Part shown: positions 53,601 to 63,066 of the stretch, in pieces
Layout: each line of letters begins with the position of its first letter
Numbering within the stretch: the first letter of the stretch is position 1
NCBI RefSeq assembly: GCF_028282165.1
Contig: NZ_JANQIM010000005.1
Span: 62,001 to 126,000, forward strand
DNA length: 64,000 bases
Direction: 5' to 3'
Source of the DNA: Winogradskyella sp.
GTDB lineage: Bacteria > Bacteroidota > Bacteroidia > Flavobacteriales > Flavobacteriaceae
Made by a program: the position numbers and the translations under genes
Notes under the pieces: generated by a model
The model's input: the letters and a program-made list of their open reading frames with translations, nothing else
Database searches by the model: none
What the model was told of the DNA's origin: nothing

Positions 53601-56600
53601 TTTCATAATTACCATCTGTAATTTCACAAGTATTGTTGACAGTCCCTGAAATAGCAGGAGAATCGTCTGTATCAACAACAGTTACAGGACTACTTACAAT
53701 ACAACCAAAGGCATCCAATACATGAATATAATAACTACCAGCATCGACGTTAAATGTACTTGCTGAGTCCCATCCAGCATCCGTCACCAATGGTGCAGCG
53801 GGAGTAGTTGTAATTTGATATTCGTAAGGTGCTGTTCCGCCTTGACCAATAGCACTTATAACACCAGAATTTGGATTACAATTTGCATTTTGATCCACAG
53901 ATACCGTTAAGTCCAATGGTGTAGGAGACTCTAAAATTTCAAAGATTTGAGACGCGGTTTCGCAACCATTAAAACTGCCTGTACCGTTTTCCGTGAAGAC
54001 AAGGTAATATTGTCCAGGAGTTAATGTTCCAGGGTTTGGTGTTGTTACGGTCTCTGGTACTCCGAAGGTAACAGGTAGATTTGTAGGCCCATCTACTAAT
54101 TGATTATCAAAAGCCGTATAAATTGAATAGTCTACGGACGTTGTTGTACTGTCAAAATTATCTATTGTGAAAGTCACACTTCCATCTGCTGCGCCTAAAC
54201 ACGTTACATTATTTGGCTCAACGACAGAGGTCAATGTTGAAGCAGGGTCTATGGCAAAATCAGCCGATTTTACAAAGTAACAATCCGTTACCAAATCATG
54301 TACTACAAATGTATACACTACACCAGGTATGAGATTGGTAAATGTCCTTACGTTGCCTCCAGGCGTATCAGGAGGGAAATAAGTAGAGGTATAAGGAATG
54401 GTATTAAATTCTAAAATTCCAAATTCATAGCTACCACTTCCAACCGCTGAAATTGCAGTAACTTCAGCAACGCCACCAGTAGTACAATCAGGTACAGAAA
54501 TATTAACATCTATAATTAAATCCGATGGAGGGGAAGCTATAGTTATTTGTTGCGATAGACTACAACCATTAGCATCGACCACATTTATCGTGTAAACACC
54601 AAAATTGATAATATTAAACGTGTGATCTTCGTTTGAAGTAGCGACATAAGGATTCCCTACTATAACATCGCCAAAATTGTTTGAAATAAAATAAGTGAAA
54701 GAACCCGTACCACCAGTAACATTTTCTACTGTAATAGAGCCCAATGAAGAACCACCGGGATTGGTACAGGTAATATCTGTTTTACTCAAATCAAAATTAA
54801 TAGGATCAGGTTCAGAAATTGTTATAGTTTCTGTTGTTGAACACGAGTTAGCATCAGTAATAGTTATGGTATAGGTGCCAGCAGGTAAACCTGATGTTTG
54901 AGTACCATAATCTGTCCCTGTGGTATCATTATTTACATTAATGGTAAATGGTGGGGTTCCAACCGTATCATCAATGGTAATATCTATTGCGCCATTAGCG
55001 TCACCATTACATAATATAGGTTGACTTTCTACTATAGCACTAAAGGCAGGAAGCGAAATAGGATTGACGATAATTATTGATGATTCGGCCGTACAGCCGT
55101 TAGCGTCTGTAATTTGGAATTGATAAGTTCCTGCTGTTGATGTAGTATAAGTAAATGTGGCGCCTGTCGATCCTAAAGATGTGTAAGTGCCGCCATCAAT
55201 AGAAACCTCATAGGTATATGGGGCGGTGCCAGTAATTGTTCCAGTAAGTTCAGCATCAGGAGTTGCTGTACAATCTAATCCTTCAGTTAATACAACATTT
55301 ACAGTTGGAGTAGGTATGGGGCTAATTGTATAGGATTCACTATAAATACAATCATTTTCATCCCTTACCTGGAATGTATAGGTATCCGGGGCTAATCCAG
55401 TAAACACGTTTGATGTCTGATAAGGCGTTACTGCCGTTGCTGGAGCAATGATTTGATATTCTATTGGGCCTGTTCCTCCAATCACATTTGATATGGTGAT
55501 ATCACTGGTTAAAGCTGGACACAAAACAGGCGTATTTGTAAATTCCAAATCTGTTGGTGGATCTAAGGCATCAATGACGATATCATTAGTCACTGCCGTA
55601 CAGATGTTTGCATCTCTAATAGTAATGGTATACGAACCTTGTGTTAAGTCTGGAAATACATTACTCGTTTGAAAGTTAACACCATCGATACTGTATTCAT
55701 AAGGTGGATCACCGCCTAAAACATTAGTAACTGTAATAGTACCAGTAGAATTACAAGTGAAATCTGTTGATAACTCAGCAGTTCCTGAAATGGCTATATT
55801 TTCAATTATAGTCACAGTTTGTGGCGTTGTAGTACATACAGATGTTCCTGAAGTATATTCTAATACAACGTCGTAATCACCAGCCACTAAGCCAGTAAAC
55901 ACATTGGAATTTGTAAATGTGGTACCACCATCAACACTATATGCAATACTATTTCCATTGGGGTTGGTCACATTTATAGTGATAGTTCCTGTATCTCCTG
56001 TGCCACCACATAAGATATCTGTAGTAGTTACATTGAATTCAGGGCTTGGAATATCATCGACAGTAATTGTAGTATTGGCTTCACAATTGTTAGCATCTAA
56101 CACAAGAATATCAAAAGTACCTGGTGCAGTAACTGCAATTTGCGACACTGTTTGAAAATCTGTAGAACCATTTATAAAATAAAAATAGGGAGGTGTACCA
56201 CCATCTGGATAAATGGTTATTTCACCATCTGTACAACTTAAAGGTGTTGTTAATGCTGCGGTAACCGTAAGTAAAGGTGGCTCGACTATAGTGATGTCTT
56301 CAGAATACAAACAGCCATTTTCAGTTTCAACAGTAACGGTGTACGTTCCTGTGTTTAGATTATCAAAAGAATAGGTATTCTCTAAAATAGGCCCAACGGT
56401 ATTGACCAGTGTTCCGCTTTCACTTATAGTAAATGTATATTGCGGATCTACATCATTAGCAGCTAATTGAATACTGCCTCTCTCCCCAAAACATAGTGGT
56501 TGTGAAACGGTTGATGTCACCGTAAAATCTCGATCTCTTATAAGAACATCAGGAACTGAAAAAATACATGGATTTGTTGGTACACCGATCTGTCTTACAA

Positions 56601-58890
56601 AAACAGAATAAGTTCCTGGGACAGTAACAGTAAATACATTACTAGTTTGATAATTAACGCCATCTATACTGTATTCATATCCAGAAGGAACATCATTCAC
56701 TGTAATACTTCCGTTAGTAGTACAAATAATATCAGTTGACACTACTGTTGGTACTAATAAGTTTTGATAAACATTAAAGTAGAATTGATTAAAACATCCA
56801 CCAGGATAGTTGATAGTGAGACGAAATTGTCCAGCAGTATCTGCTAAAAAATCTGGTCCAGTTGCCACTTGGTTCCAAGTACAAGCAGGGTCTTCGTTGG
56901 CACAATCTGGATCGGAAACCGCAGCGCAGCTAGATTCATCTAGTCGTTCCCAAATTATAGATGTAGAATCTGAAATATTAGTTTCTATAAATCTGGAATC
57001 ATCAGCACCACATAAGAATATGTTAGGTAGAAGTTTTCCATCATTAGGACAGGTTACAACTTCATCAGCATATGGAATTACAGGGTTTTCAATATCACCA
57101 CCAAAAAGTTCAACCTCATATACTTGCTCAATAGATTGGCAAGGTGCTATGGCATTATTGAATGAATAATAGGTTCCCGTTGCCGTAACCGTAATCGTTT
57201 GTGTATTACCTATTACAGGTGTTCCTGATGGGTTTGTTGACCAAGTATAAGAATCATAACCATCAGCTGCCGTTAACTCAACACTATCGCCACATAAGAT
57301 GACTTCCTCAATAAATTCACAATCCAAATCCGCTAAAAAATTTGTGGCTTGTGGTGTTAGCAAACAACCTGTATTACTGTTTAAACTAGGATCATCCGTA
57401 ATTTGAAATGTTGGGTTGAAGAATCCATTATAAGTAGCAAAAGCTTGATTATTGATGATATTCGAGCAAGCATCAGCAAGATCGCTACACGTATCCACAA
57501 CCTGTACTTCGATTCGTATTTCATAACGCGGATCACCTTCTTCCACTAGAGAATTATCAATATCAAAAATCAATTCTCGAGTCACAGGATCATAGCTTGC
57601 TACAGTTACCCCAGGAGGTAAAACCAAATCTGTAGGGTGGTTATAAATAATATTTATAGGAAGAATATCTCGTATTTGAAAGTTTGTAGCATTGTCATTA
57701 CCTATATTCTGAAAACCAATAACATAATTTAATGAAGCACCTAGATCAACTAGTTGGCCGCCAATATCATTTCCTGCATCGTCTTCAACAATTTTTGTAA
57801 GTACAATGTCTGGTTCGATGATTTCAACAGCAAACGCGAAGAAATAAGGGAAATATGTATCTCCACTTGTTTCCAATCGAATTGTTCCTGAAGTAGCATC
57901 ATTGGCAATAACAGAGTTGCCTGGATTAGGAATGGCGATTGTTCCGGTATCAAATCCTAGTGTATTTGTACTATTGGGAACACGATTGGTCACAGGAGTT
58001 GCGTCTAAACGTGTTACAGAACTATTGAAAAAATTAGCTACTGGACGATCGGTTGTAGATAAACTCACACCATTTAATCGTAAACGATCTCCTAAGATCG
58101 GACTATCTCCTTCTAGAGTTGCAAATGCAAAATTAGCTCTTACAGGTGCTGGCGCAGGAACTGTCCTAAAGCCATCTACGGGAATATCTAAATTTGGATT
58201 TCCACCCGGAACACTAATAGCACTAAAACCATCAAAGCTTGTAATGGATTTTCCTGGTAGAGTAGGGTCTTCATATACGATAAATAATGACCATCCTGCG
58301 GATTGCCCAGTACCATTATAAGGCGTGAAATTTGCTGTTTCTCCCAAGCCTGAGGATACGTTGGCAACAGTATAGGTCCCTAAATCTGCTCCTGAACCAA
58401 AACTAGTTACAATATCTGTAACATCTGCAAAACAAGCGTAGGAAAAACTATCGCCACCATCTATGGTTGTACCATTGGCATCAAAAATTAAAGTTCCAGT
58501 AACATCGTTATAGCCACCTGAAGGTCCTCTTAACTTTACTTCTGTTATTGGTTCGTTACCAGGATTTACGGCTCCCCAATATAAGCCTGCATAAATAATC
58601 TGATAACAATTGGGATTTGGAATTTCCAAATCTGCACTAGAGGAACTGAATGTTGTTGGGTCGCCATCGATATCAATATATTGCATATCGACATTATGGT
58701 TAAAGATACTCCCATTATTAAAAGGATCGTTATTTGGTCCAAGAATATTATTTCCAATTAAAACAATGTCACCTTTTAAATCTTCATTGAACCTTGGTGT
58801 AAATGGCACATAATTTTGTGCATAAAATGCCACGCTAAAGCATATTGCTAGTGATACTAATAATGCCTTTGAAAAAGTAGGTTTTTTCAT
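50668..58890 (-). CDS. Giant SprB-repeat surface adhesin with T9SS type B signal
   Basis: A 2740-residue surface protein. The signal peptide (ends FAVAFYAQ-like, near 25) is followed by a large N-terminal region (30-370; YAGLYWGAVNPGNEPITEVKL), a DUF11-like segment (370-480; ILTK, YVIGFQNIGNDNATNFQIRD), an insert with DCEFIEEVILCGDS, and then some two dozen SprB-like repeats of about 70-80 residues (YEYSIDGVNYQTSNVF, GTYTVTVETENGC, VTCAGNDNGFVEITATGGTG). The C-terminus is a gliding-type CHU_C domain (IPNWFTPNGDGNNDTWAPEC, IFDRYGRKVATYN, GHFTLYR). It would be exported through T9SS and anchored or moved on the surface in gliding or adhesion. A SprF-like partner follows. Confidence 0.93.
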   Translation of the reverse strand: MKKPTFSKALLVSLAICFSVAFYAQNYVPFTPRFNEDLKGDIVLIGNNILGPNNDPFNNGSIFNHNVDMQYIDIDGDPTTFSSSSADLEIPNPNCYQIIYAGLYWGAVNPGNEPITEVKLRGPSGGYNDVTGTLIFDANGTTIDGGDSFSYACFADVTDIVTSFGSGADLGTYTVANVSSGLGETANFTPYNGTGQSAGWSLFIVYEDPTLPGKSITSFDGFSAISVPGGNPNLDIPVDGFRTVPAPAPVRANFAFATLEGDSPILGDRLRLNGVSLSTTDRPVANFFNSSVTRLDATPVTNRVPNSTNTLGFDTGTIAIPNPGNSVIANDATSGTIRLETSGDTYFPYFFAFAVEIIEPDIVLTKIVEDDAGNDIGGQLVDLGASLNYVIGFQNIGNDNATNFQIRDILPINIIYNHPTDLVLPPGVTVASYDPVTRELIFDIDNSLVEEGDPRYEIRIEVQVVDTCSDLADACSNIINNQAFATYNGFFNPTFQITDDPSLNSNTGCLLTPQATNFLADLDCEFIEEVILCGDSVELTAADGYDSYTWSTNPSGTPVIGNTQTITVTATGTYYSFNNAIAPCQSIEQVYEVELFGGDIENPVIPYADEVVTCPNDGKLLPNIFLCGADDSRFIETNISDSTSIIWERLDESSCAAVSDPDCANEDPACTWNQVATGPDFLADTAGQFRLTINYPGGCFNQFYFNVYQNLLVPTVVSTDIICTTNGSITVNDVPSGYEYSIDGVNYQTSNVFTVTVPGTYSVFVRQIGVPTNPCIFSVPDVLIRDRDFTVTSTVSQPLCFGERGSIQLAANDVDPQYTFTISESGTLVNTVGPILENTYSFDNLNTGTYTVTVETENGCLYSEDITIVEPPLLTVTAALTTPLSCTDGEITIYPDGGTPPYFYFINGSTDFQTVSQIAVTAPGTFDILVLDANNCEANTTITVDDIPSPEFNVTTTDILCGGTGDTGTITINVTNPNGNSIAYSVDGGTTFTNSNVFTGLVAGDYDVVLEYTSGTSVCTTTPQTVTIIENIAISGTAELSTDFTCNSTGTITVTNVLGGDPPYEYSIDGVNFQTSNVFPDLTQGSYTITIRDANICTAVTNDIVIDALDPPTDLEFTNTPVLCPALTSDITISNVIGGTGPIEYQIIAPATAVTPYQTSNVFTGLAPDTYTFQVRDENDCIYSESYTISPIPTPTVNVVLTEGLDCTATPDAELTGTITGTAPYTYEVSIDGGTYTSLGSTGATFTYTTSTAGTYQFQITDANGCTAESSIIIVNPISLPAFSAIVESQPILCNGDANGAIDITIDDTVGTPPFTINVNNDTTGTDYGTQTSGLPAGTYTITITDANSCSTTETITISEPDPINFDLSKTDITCTNPGGSSLGSITVENVTGGTGSFTYFISNNFGDVIVGNPYVATSNEDHTFNIINFGVYTINVVDANGCSLSQQITIASPPSDLIIDVNISVPDCTTGGVAEVTAISAVGSGSYEFGILEFNTIPYTSTYFPPDTPGGNVRTFTNLIPGVVYTFVVHDLVTDCYFVKSADFAIDPASTLTSVVEPNNVTCLGAADGSVTFTIDNFDSTTTSVDYSIYTAFDNQLVDGPTNLPVTFGVPETVTTPNPGTLTPGQYYLVFTENGTGSFNGCETASQIFEILESPTPLDLTVSVDQNANCNPNSGVISAIGQGGTAPYEYQITTTPAAPLVTDAGWDSASTFNVDAGSYYIHVLDAFGCIVSSPVTVVDTDDSPAISGTVNNTCEITDGNYEIDIVLDVPGTPPYSYSINGGAFQTQTAPFTISNLFAGTYTIEIQDANGCGNSISIDIDEPIDVTAEATALPSCNNDDGEITITGSGGSGSYAYNISPTPASVSLAGNTFTGVPSGTYTITITDTVLLCTSETTIVVPEAILPLFNVTSSSITCFGDNTGSFDIDITNFAGAYTYEVFDSLGASVTGVVNANTSTNPLTVTGMESGTFSVTITQTDFPFCSNTGNVIITSPQETLTLSLLETSNVTCDDGQGTITAIADGGWGGYEYELTGDATVAYSNNNVFSDLSAGTYTVNVRDTEGCLASETIILNLPDPITATFIPNTTVLDCFGDQNASITVDMVSGGQGTNYVYTLNMVSPTVSSSGPQTSNVFNDLGAGTYNITITDGFNCEMTSLDIEIFNPTPLDVDLVRASTQTCLVESTLTLSASGGTGPYEYSNTSNFATILGSFSSSTTFSVPEGIYSYYVRDANGCISNVSNEITVDPLPELVINLESSNPSINCAGDNTGSIIATAQGGLGDYNYTLQDGAGNTINATQNTPGNFTGLVAGDYMVMVESGDCVTTTAPITITEPTTQLEATIAVNDVTCAGNDNGFVEITATGGTGTIQYAISPQLNQFFETNVFENLAAGDYSLIVQDELGCYLTFDFTILDPEPVIITIIGDSFFPELCEGDANGEFSIDISGGNLPYSVSLGNYDGPYTTGGPTQTVFDFTNLEGGDHIVYIRDAEDCESEWNITFPESVSINPEVIIEYTCEDNLQSNEVTVTVDESITDLNDLDYSLNGGPYQLSNVFTNVPVGLDNYITVRHTNGCMVNTDFFDMDSYAPVTLTLTAGGLNEIIANADGGTGNYTFTMNGEDYGSENTFLITESGIHTVVVTDSNGCFAEAQIEQEFVDICIPNWFTPNGDGNNDTWAPECIENYPNLTFDIFDRYGRKVATYNVGEVWDGRYNGHELPTGDYWFVVKTNDPNVDREFVGHFTLYR

Positions 58891-58955
58891 GATACTTGGT
58901 TTTACTTCCTCACCGTTTCTTGGGGCAATGAAATTGTGAAGAACTGCTTAACTTA

Positions 58956-61541
58956 TTAATTTTCTATTTTCACGAGGGACATTTTTATATTATACGGTCT
59001 ATCTCCTTTAGCTTCCATAGCTTTATTGGCAGCTCGGATACTATCAAACTTACTGTAGTAAATGTAATATTTACTTGTATTCACATCATAGAAGAAATCT
59101 ACATTAGCACGACCAGAGGCTATAACTTTGGTCAGGAATTGATTTCTTTTGTTTATATCACTATGTACAGCAATAATGAGGTAATAACCACTCTCTGTAT
59201 TGCTTACATTTTTAAGAATTTTAATGTTTTCACCTTGTTCTTCGCCAAAATCAAAATCTTCTGATGCATAAGGTGTTTCTACTGGCTTTGTGGTACGTTT
59301 TATGTTTTGAAGCATAGCTCTATCTTGGGCATATCGATCTGCCTCATTGTCGTATGCTGCACGTTTAATTCGTCTTCTCTTTTCAAATTCCGTTGCTATT
59401 CTAATCGTTTCCAATCTAGCATCTAATTGATCTCTAAGCGCAATAGTTTCTTCTTGTTGGGTTTTAAGATCCTCTATTTTCTTTTTGAAATAAACTGTTA
59501 CCTCATCTAGTTCTGTAGTTTTGAATCTTTCTTCATAAAGTGTGTTTAATGAATCGATTTTTTCGCTTTGGGACTTAATTACCTTATCAAGATCTGATTT
59601 GATTCCTTGTAGTTTATTGTTCTCTGCTGTAACGCTCTTAAAAGGTTTTGGTTGAACTGCAATACCTTGGTCGCTAAGATCATTTTCCTCCTTTAGATCT
59701 TTTAAATCTTCATCTTTTATATCTACAATACTCTCAAATTCCTCTAGAAGTCTTTTCTGTGTTCTAGTAGATTTTTCTGCATCTTTTGTTATACTAGCTA
59801 TAGCTTTGCCTATCTCATCTTTTGGATTAGCAATTAATTCTTCCTTGGCGTTTTCTGTAGCTTCCTCTCTCTCTTGTTGTTCTGCAAGTTGCTGAGCTCT
59901 TACTTCGGCCTCTTCTTGTTCTTGAGCCTGTTGTTGCGCTAATAGCTTAGCCTCAGCCTCCGCTTGCTCGGCTGCTTTTCTTTCGGCTTCTTCCTGTGCT
60001 TGTTGCTCTGCTAATAGTCTTGCTTGTTCTGCAGCCTCTTCTCGCGCTTTCTGTTCAGCTAGTTGTCTTGCTCTTTCTTCTGCTTCAGCTTGTTCTTGGG
60101 CCTGCTGTTGTGCTAATAGCTTAGCCTCAGCCTCTGCTTGCTCGGCTGCTTTTCTTTCGGCTTCTTCCTGTGCTTGTTGCTCTGCTAATAGTCTTGCTTG
60201 TTCTGCAGCCTCTTCTCGCGCTTTCTGTTCAGCCAGTTGTCTTGCTTTTTCTTCAGCTTCAGCTTGTTCTTGGGCCTGCTGTTGTGCTAATAGCTTAGCT
60301 TTGGCTTCCGCTTCTTCTTTAGCTTTAATTGCGGCCTCTTCCTTGGCTTTTTGTTCAGCCAACTCTTTTGCTTTTAGGGCTTCTGCTTCCCTTTTTGCGC
60401 GTTCTTCTGCTAATTGTTTTGCTTCTTCCTCGGCTTCAGCTATAGCATTTGCTTCGGCTTCTTTATTCGCATTTTCCTCAGCCTCTCGATTAAGTTTTGC
60501 TTGGGCTCTTCGCTCTGCTGCACGCTCTCTTATACCCGCTAATTCTTCTTCTGTAGCTTCTACAATTGGTTTGTTTCGTTTTCTCGTAAATAAACCACTA
60601 ACTTCTTCGTCACCACTATAGTCATAGCGTTTTTTAGAAATAATTCTATAAGCTAAAGTGATTTCATGTGATGGTCCAAACTCCACAAGTTCACCAATAG
60701 CCTTTTCAATATTGTATTCTAGAGCTATATTTCTTGTGATGTTTAATCCTAAGCCTCCTGATACACCAAATAGGCTGTTATAGCCTACTTGAAACCATAT
60801 CCCTTTTGGAACATTGAGAGATGCTATTCCAGAAATTATCGTTTCATCTTGTCTAAACTCAGACATTAAAATTCCTGAAAACTTAGTGCCTTCAAAGAAA
60901 CCGCGACCATCAAAATACCCTGTATGCATCACATGTGCTTGGATACCTTGTCTTGGATCGTCTTCAATCATGGATGATGTTTCAAGGTTATAAAGCACTA
61001 GGTTATTGATAGCGATTCCGAAATCTAAAAATTTAGTACCGTAATTGATTCCTGGGTTAACAGTAAACAAAAAGTTCTGAGGGACATTCTGTAATGATGG
61101 ATCATCAAAATTGGTAACGATATTGGAAGTGTTTATACCACTGCTGTAGGCTCCAACATTAAGACCAAAAGTTAAGTTGCTATCTGTATTAAGCTTAACG
61201 TTGTAAGCAAAATTCAATAGACCCCCAAAGGTTGTTAGTACCCCATAGTTTTGTTGAAATGCCGCTATCCCGGCACCGATATTTTCTGCAAAGCGACCCG
61301 AATAACTTCCTAAGAAAGTTTCAGGGGCATTGTCAAATTGTATCCATTCGCGCTTGTTATTAAAGCTTATGTACTTGTTTTGTTCTCTGACAAAAGTAAA
61401 TGTAGGATTTAAAGCATAGCGATTAAAAACCAAAGAGTTTCTTATCGGTAAATCGAAAGAAACAACGCCATCATCTTGCTGTGAGAACACGAGTAGTGAA
61501 GAACAACACAATAACAATATGATCAGGAGAGGTGCTTTCAT
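58956..61541 (-). CDS. PorP/SprF-like outer-membrane protein with long coiled coil and SPOR-like C-terminus
   Basis: An 861-residue fusion. The signal peptide and PorP-like barrel cover about 1-310 (NRYALNPTFTFVREQNKYIS, FAENIGAGIAAFQQ, ITLAYRIISKKRYDY). A very long Ala/Glu/Gln coiled coil with tandem 58-residue repeats covers about 325-590, then a second coiled coil (KSQSEKIDSLNTLYEERF), and the end (about 780-861) YYLIIAVHSDINKRNQFL, YYIYYSKFDSIRAANKAME resembles a SPOR domain. The PorP part belongs to T9SS; the coiled coil and SPOR-like end would reach into the periplasm to peptidoglycan. It follows a type B cargo gene (61543-63012) by one base and is its probable partner. Confidence 0.85.
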   Translation of the reverse strand: MKAPLLIILLLCCSSLLVFSQQDDGVVSFDLPIRNSLVFNRYALNPTFTFVREQNKYISFNNKREWIQFDNAPETFLGSYSGRFAENIGAGIAAFQQNYGVLTTFGGLLNFAYNVKLNTDSNLTFGLNVGAYSSGINTSNIVTNFDDPSLQNVPQNFLFTVNPGINYGTKFLDFGIAINNLVLYNLETSSMIEDDPRQGIQAHVMHTGYFDGRGFFEGTKFSGILMSEFRQDETIISGIASLNVPKGIWFQVGYNSLFGVSGGLGLNITRNIALEYNIEKAIGELVEFGPSHEITLAYRIISKKRYDYSGDEEVSGLFTRKRNKPIVEATEEELAGIRERAAERRAQAKLNREAEENANKEAEANAIAEAEEEAKQLAEERAKREAEALKAKELAEQKAKEEAAIKAKEEAEAKAKLLAQQQAQEQAEAEEKARQLAEQKAREEAAEQARLLAEQQAQEEAERKAAEQAEAEAKLLAQQQAQEQAEAEERARQLAEQKAREEAAEQARLLAEQQAQEEAERKAAEQAEAEAKLLAQQQAQEQEEAEVRAQQLAEQQEREEATENAKEELIANPKDEIGKAIASITKDAEKSTRTQKRLLEEFESIVDIKDEDLKDLKEENDLSDQGIAVQPKPFKSVTAENNKLQGIKSDLDKVIKSQSEKIDSLNTLYEERFKTTELDEVTVYFKKKIEDLKTQQEETIALRDQLDARLETIRIATEFEKRRRIKRAAYDNEADRYAQDRAMLQNIKRTTKPVETPYASEDFDFGEEQGENIKILKNVSNTESGYYLIIAVHSDINKRNQFLTKVIASGRANVDFFYDVNTSKYYIYYSKFDSIRAANKAMEAKGDRPYNIKMSLVKIEN
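59880..60299. repeat. Tandem 174-bp coding repeats in the PorP-like gene
   Basis: A landmark TGTTCTTG(G/A)GCCTG recurs at 59917, 60091 and 60265, exactly 174 bp apart. The two full units (59917-60090, 60091-60264) differ at only about eight bases. Each encodes 58 residues of Ala/Glu/Gln-rich coiled coil, so copy-number change keeps the frame. Confidence 0.9.
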
Positions 61542-61542
61542 A

Positions 61543-63012
61543 CTACTTCACAATTGTTATTGATCCTTTTTTTACTTCTCCTTCAACTGTAGTTATTATG
61601 TAATAAAACAGTTGATTTACACTCGTTAGGTTTAAATCACCTTCTGGCCAGTTATTTTGGTAATCTATGGTCTGAAAGACTACTTTTCCTTGCTCGTTAA
61701 GAATGATTACCTCTGTATTTGTACCGCTTGTGTATTGTAATGGTAATATCCAAGTATCATTAATCATATCACCATTTGGGCTTATAACATTTGGTATGTT
61801 TGGTACATCTGGAAATGGATCAAACCCTTCTTCTATGGTAAACTGATACACTCTAGATCCGTTACAGCCCGACGTTTCTGTAATAACGACTTCATAATCG
61901 CCAAACTCAGTAGCTTCAAGTGTATTTTCGGTTTCTCCTATGATGAGTTCATCGTCTAAGTACCAATCAAATATTGGACTTATGGCATCATTTGTTATGG
62001 TAACCGTAAGGGTTTCACCTTCTATAAGGTAGTTTAATTCTTCTATATTAATTTCACTTTCAAAAAGTTCACTTTCCAATTCTATTGAACCTGAGGCTGA
62101 ACATTCTCCAAGATCTACCTGAACTGAAAATGTACCTGACTCATCGGTTTGATACATTTGACCTGTAGCATCTGGGATTTCTACGCCATCTTTAAACCAT
62201 TGATAGCTGTTACCACCTATAGTGCTCAATGTCGTTAGACCTTGTTCTGGACAATAGGGATTACCTAAACTCGATGCAATTGTAGCATCGGCATCACCCG
62301 AAATACTTACTTCACTTATAGTAACACGATTGGAGAACGAATTTGATGTACACGTTCCATAGTTTGTCTCTACAAAATAGGTGCCTTCTTCATTAACAGA
62401 AAGGGTAGAACCTTGAGCAACAAATACTGCTGTTGTCTCACTGGTTTCCTTATACCAATTGAATGTTAATGATGGGTAATTTAGTGGAGAATCGTTATTC
62501 CCAGTCCCAGGGTTATCTATAGTTAGGAGATAACTACCTCCTGTACAAAAAGCACCAGTTGAAACAAGATTGTTAATTGTAAATGGTGAGTCTTGTAACT
62601 TATAGTAGGCAGCAAAGGCAACCGAAGCTGAACTTGTAGCTGCTGGAGAACTGCTTTTTATACGAATTCTAAAATTTTCTCCAGTTGTAGTTTCCGGTAT
62701 GGGAAAATCTACAGTAGCTGGAGATGTAGTAATCCATCCAGGTGAAGATGTGTATACTATAACTGGATCAGAAAAATCTCCATCTGCATCAGATAGTTCC
62801 ACGGTAAATTGATTTGATGCATTCACCGCAGATTCAGGAGAAAACACAAACGTAGCACTAAACGAATTGAAAGAATCACTAGCGCATGCCTGACTAAACC
62901 CTAAATTAGGCTGACCTATCACCATTTGGGAATAGGCTTGTTCTTGGGAAAGAACAGCCATAACAAGGCAAAACGCAGTTAGCAGTTTATTTAGTTTAGT
63001 AGTTTGGGGCAT
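61543..63012 (-). CDS. T9SS type B secreted protein with Ig-like repeats
   Basis: A 489-residue secreted protein. The signal peptide (LLTAFCLVMAVLSQEQAYSQ) is followed by beta domains that each contain Cys-delimited Ig/PKD-like units (FSQACASDSFNSFSATFVF, YSLLTIDNPG-type segment, STIGGNSYQWFKDGVEI, LTVTITNDAISPIFDWYLDD). The C-terminus is a CHU_C/type B sorting domain: PNVISPNGDMINDTWILPL and NEQGKVVFQ, ending GSITIVK. It lies one base before the PorP-like gene in the same operon. The role is presumed surface attachment. Confidence 0.85.
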   Translation of the reverse strand: MPQTTKLNKLLTAFCLVMAVLSQEQAYSQMVIGQPNLGFSQACASDSFNSFSATFVFSPESAVNASNQFTVELSDADGDFSDPVIVYTSSPGWITTSPATVDFPIPETTTGENFRIRIKSSSPAATSSASVAFAAYYKLQDSPFTINNLVSTGAFCTGGSYLLTIDNPGTGNNDSPLNYPSLTFNWYKETSETTAVFVAQGSTLSVNEEGTYFVETNYGTCTSNSFSNRVTISEVSISGDADATIASSLGNPYCPEQGLTTLSTIGGNSYQWFKDGVEIPDATGQMYQTDESGTFSVQVDLGECSASGSIELESELFESEINIEELNYLIEGETLTVTITNDAISPIFDWYLDDELIIGETENTLEATEFGDYEVVITETSGCNGSRVYQFTIEEGFDPFPDVPNIPNVISPNGDMINDTWILPLQYTSGTNTEVIILNEQGKVVFQTIDYQNNWPEGDLNLTSVNQLFYYIITTVEGEVKKGSITIVK

Positions 63013-63066
63013 TGCTTTTAAGCTGTAATTTTTTAATCTATAGGCTATGGTATTAGTTAGTGATGA

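Noticed and set aside
50668-58890. Repetitive appearance of the adhesin gene as possible CRISPR or satellite DNA
   Set aside because: The similarity is at protein level (SprB repeats of 70-80 residues) and the bases differ between units; there are no identical short repeats with spacers.
60301-60621. Plus-strand 106-codon Ala/Ser-rich frame
   Set aside because: It is the reverse of the Glu/Ala-rich coiled-coil codons of the PorP-like gene, a known artefact of GC-skewed repeats.
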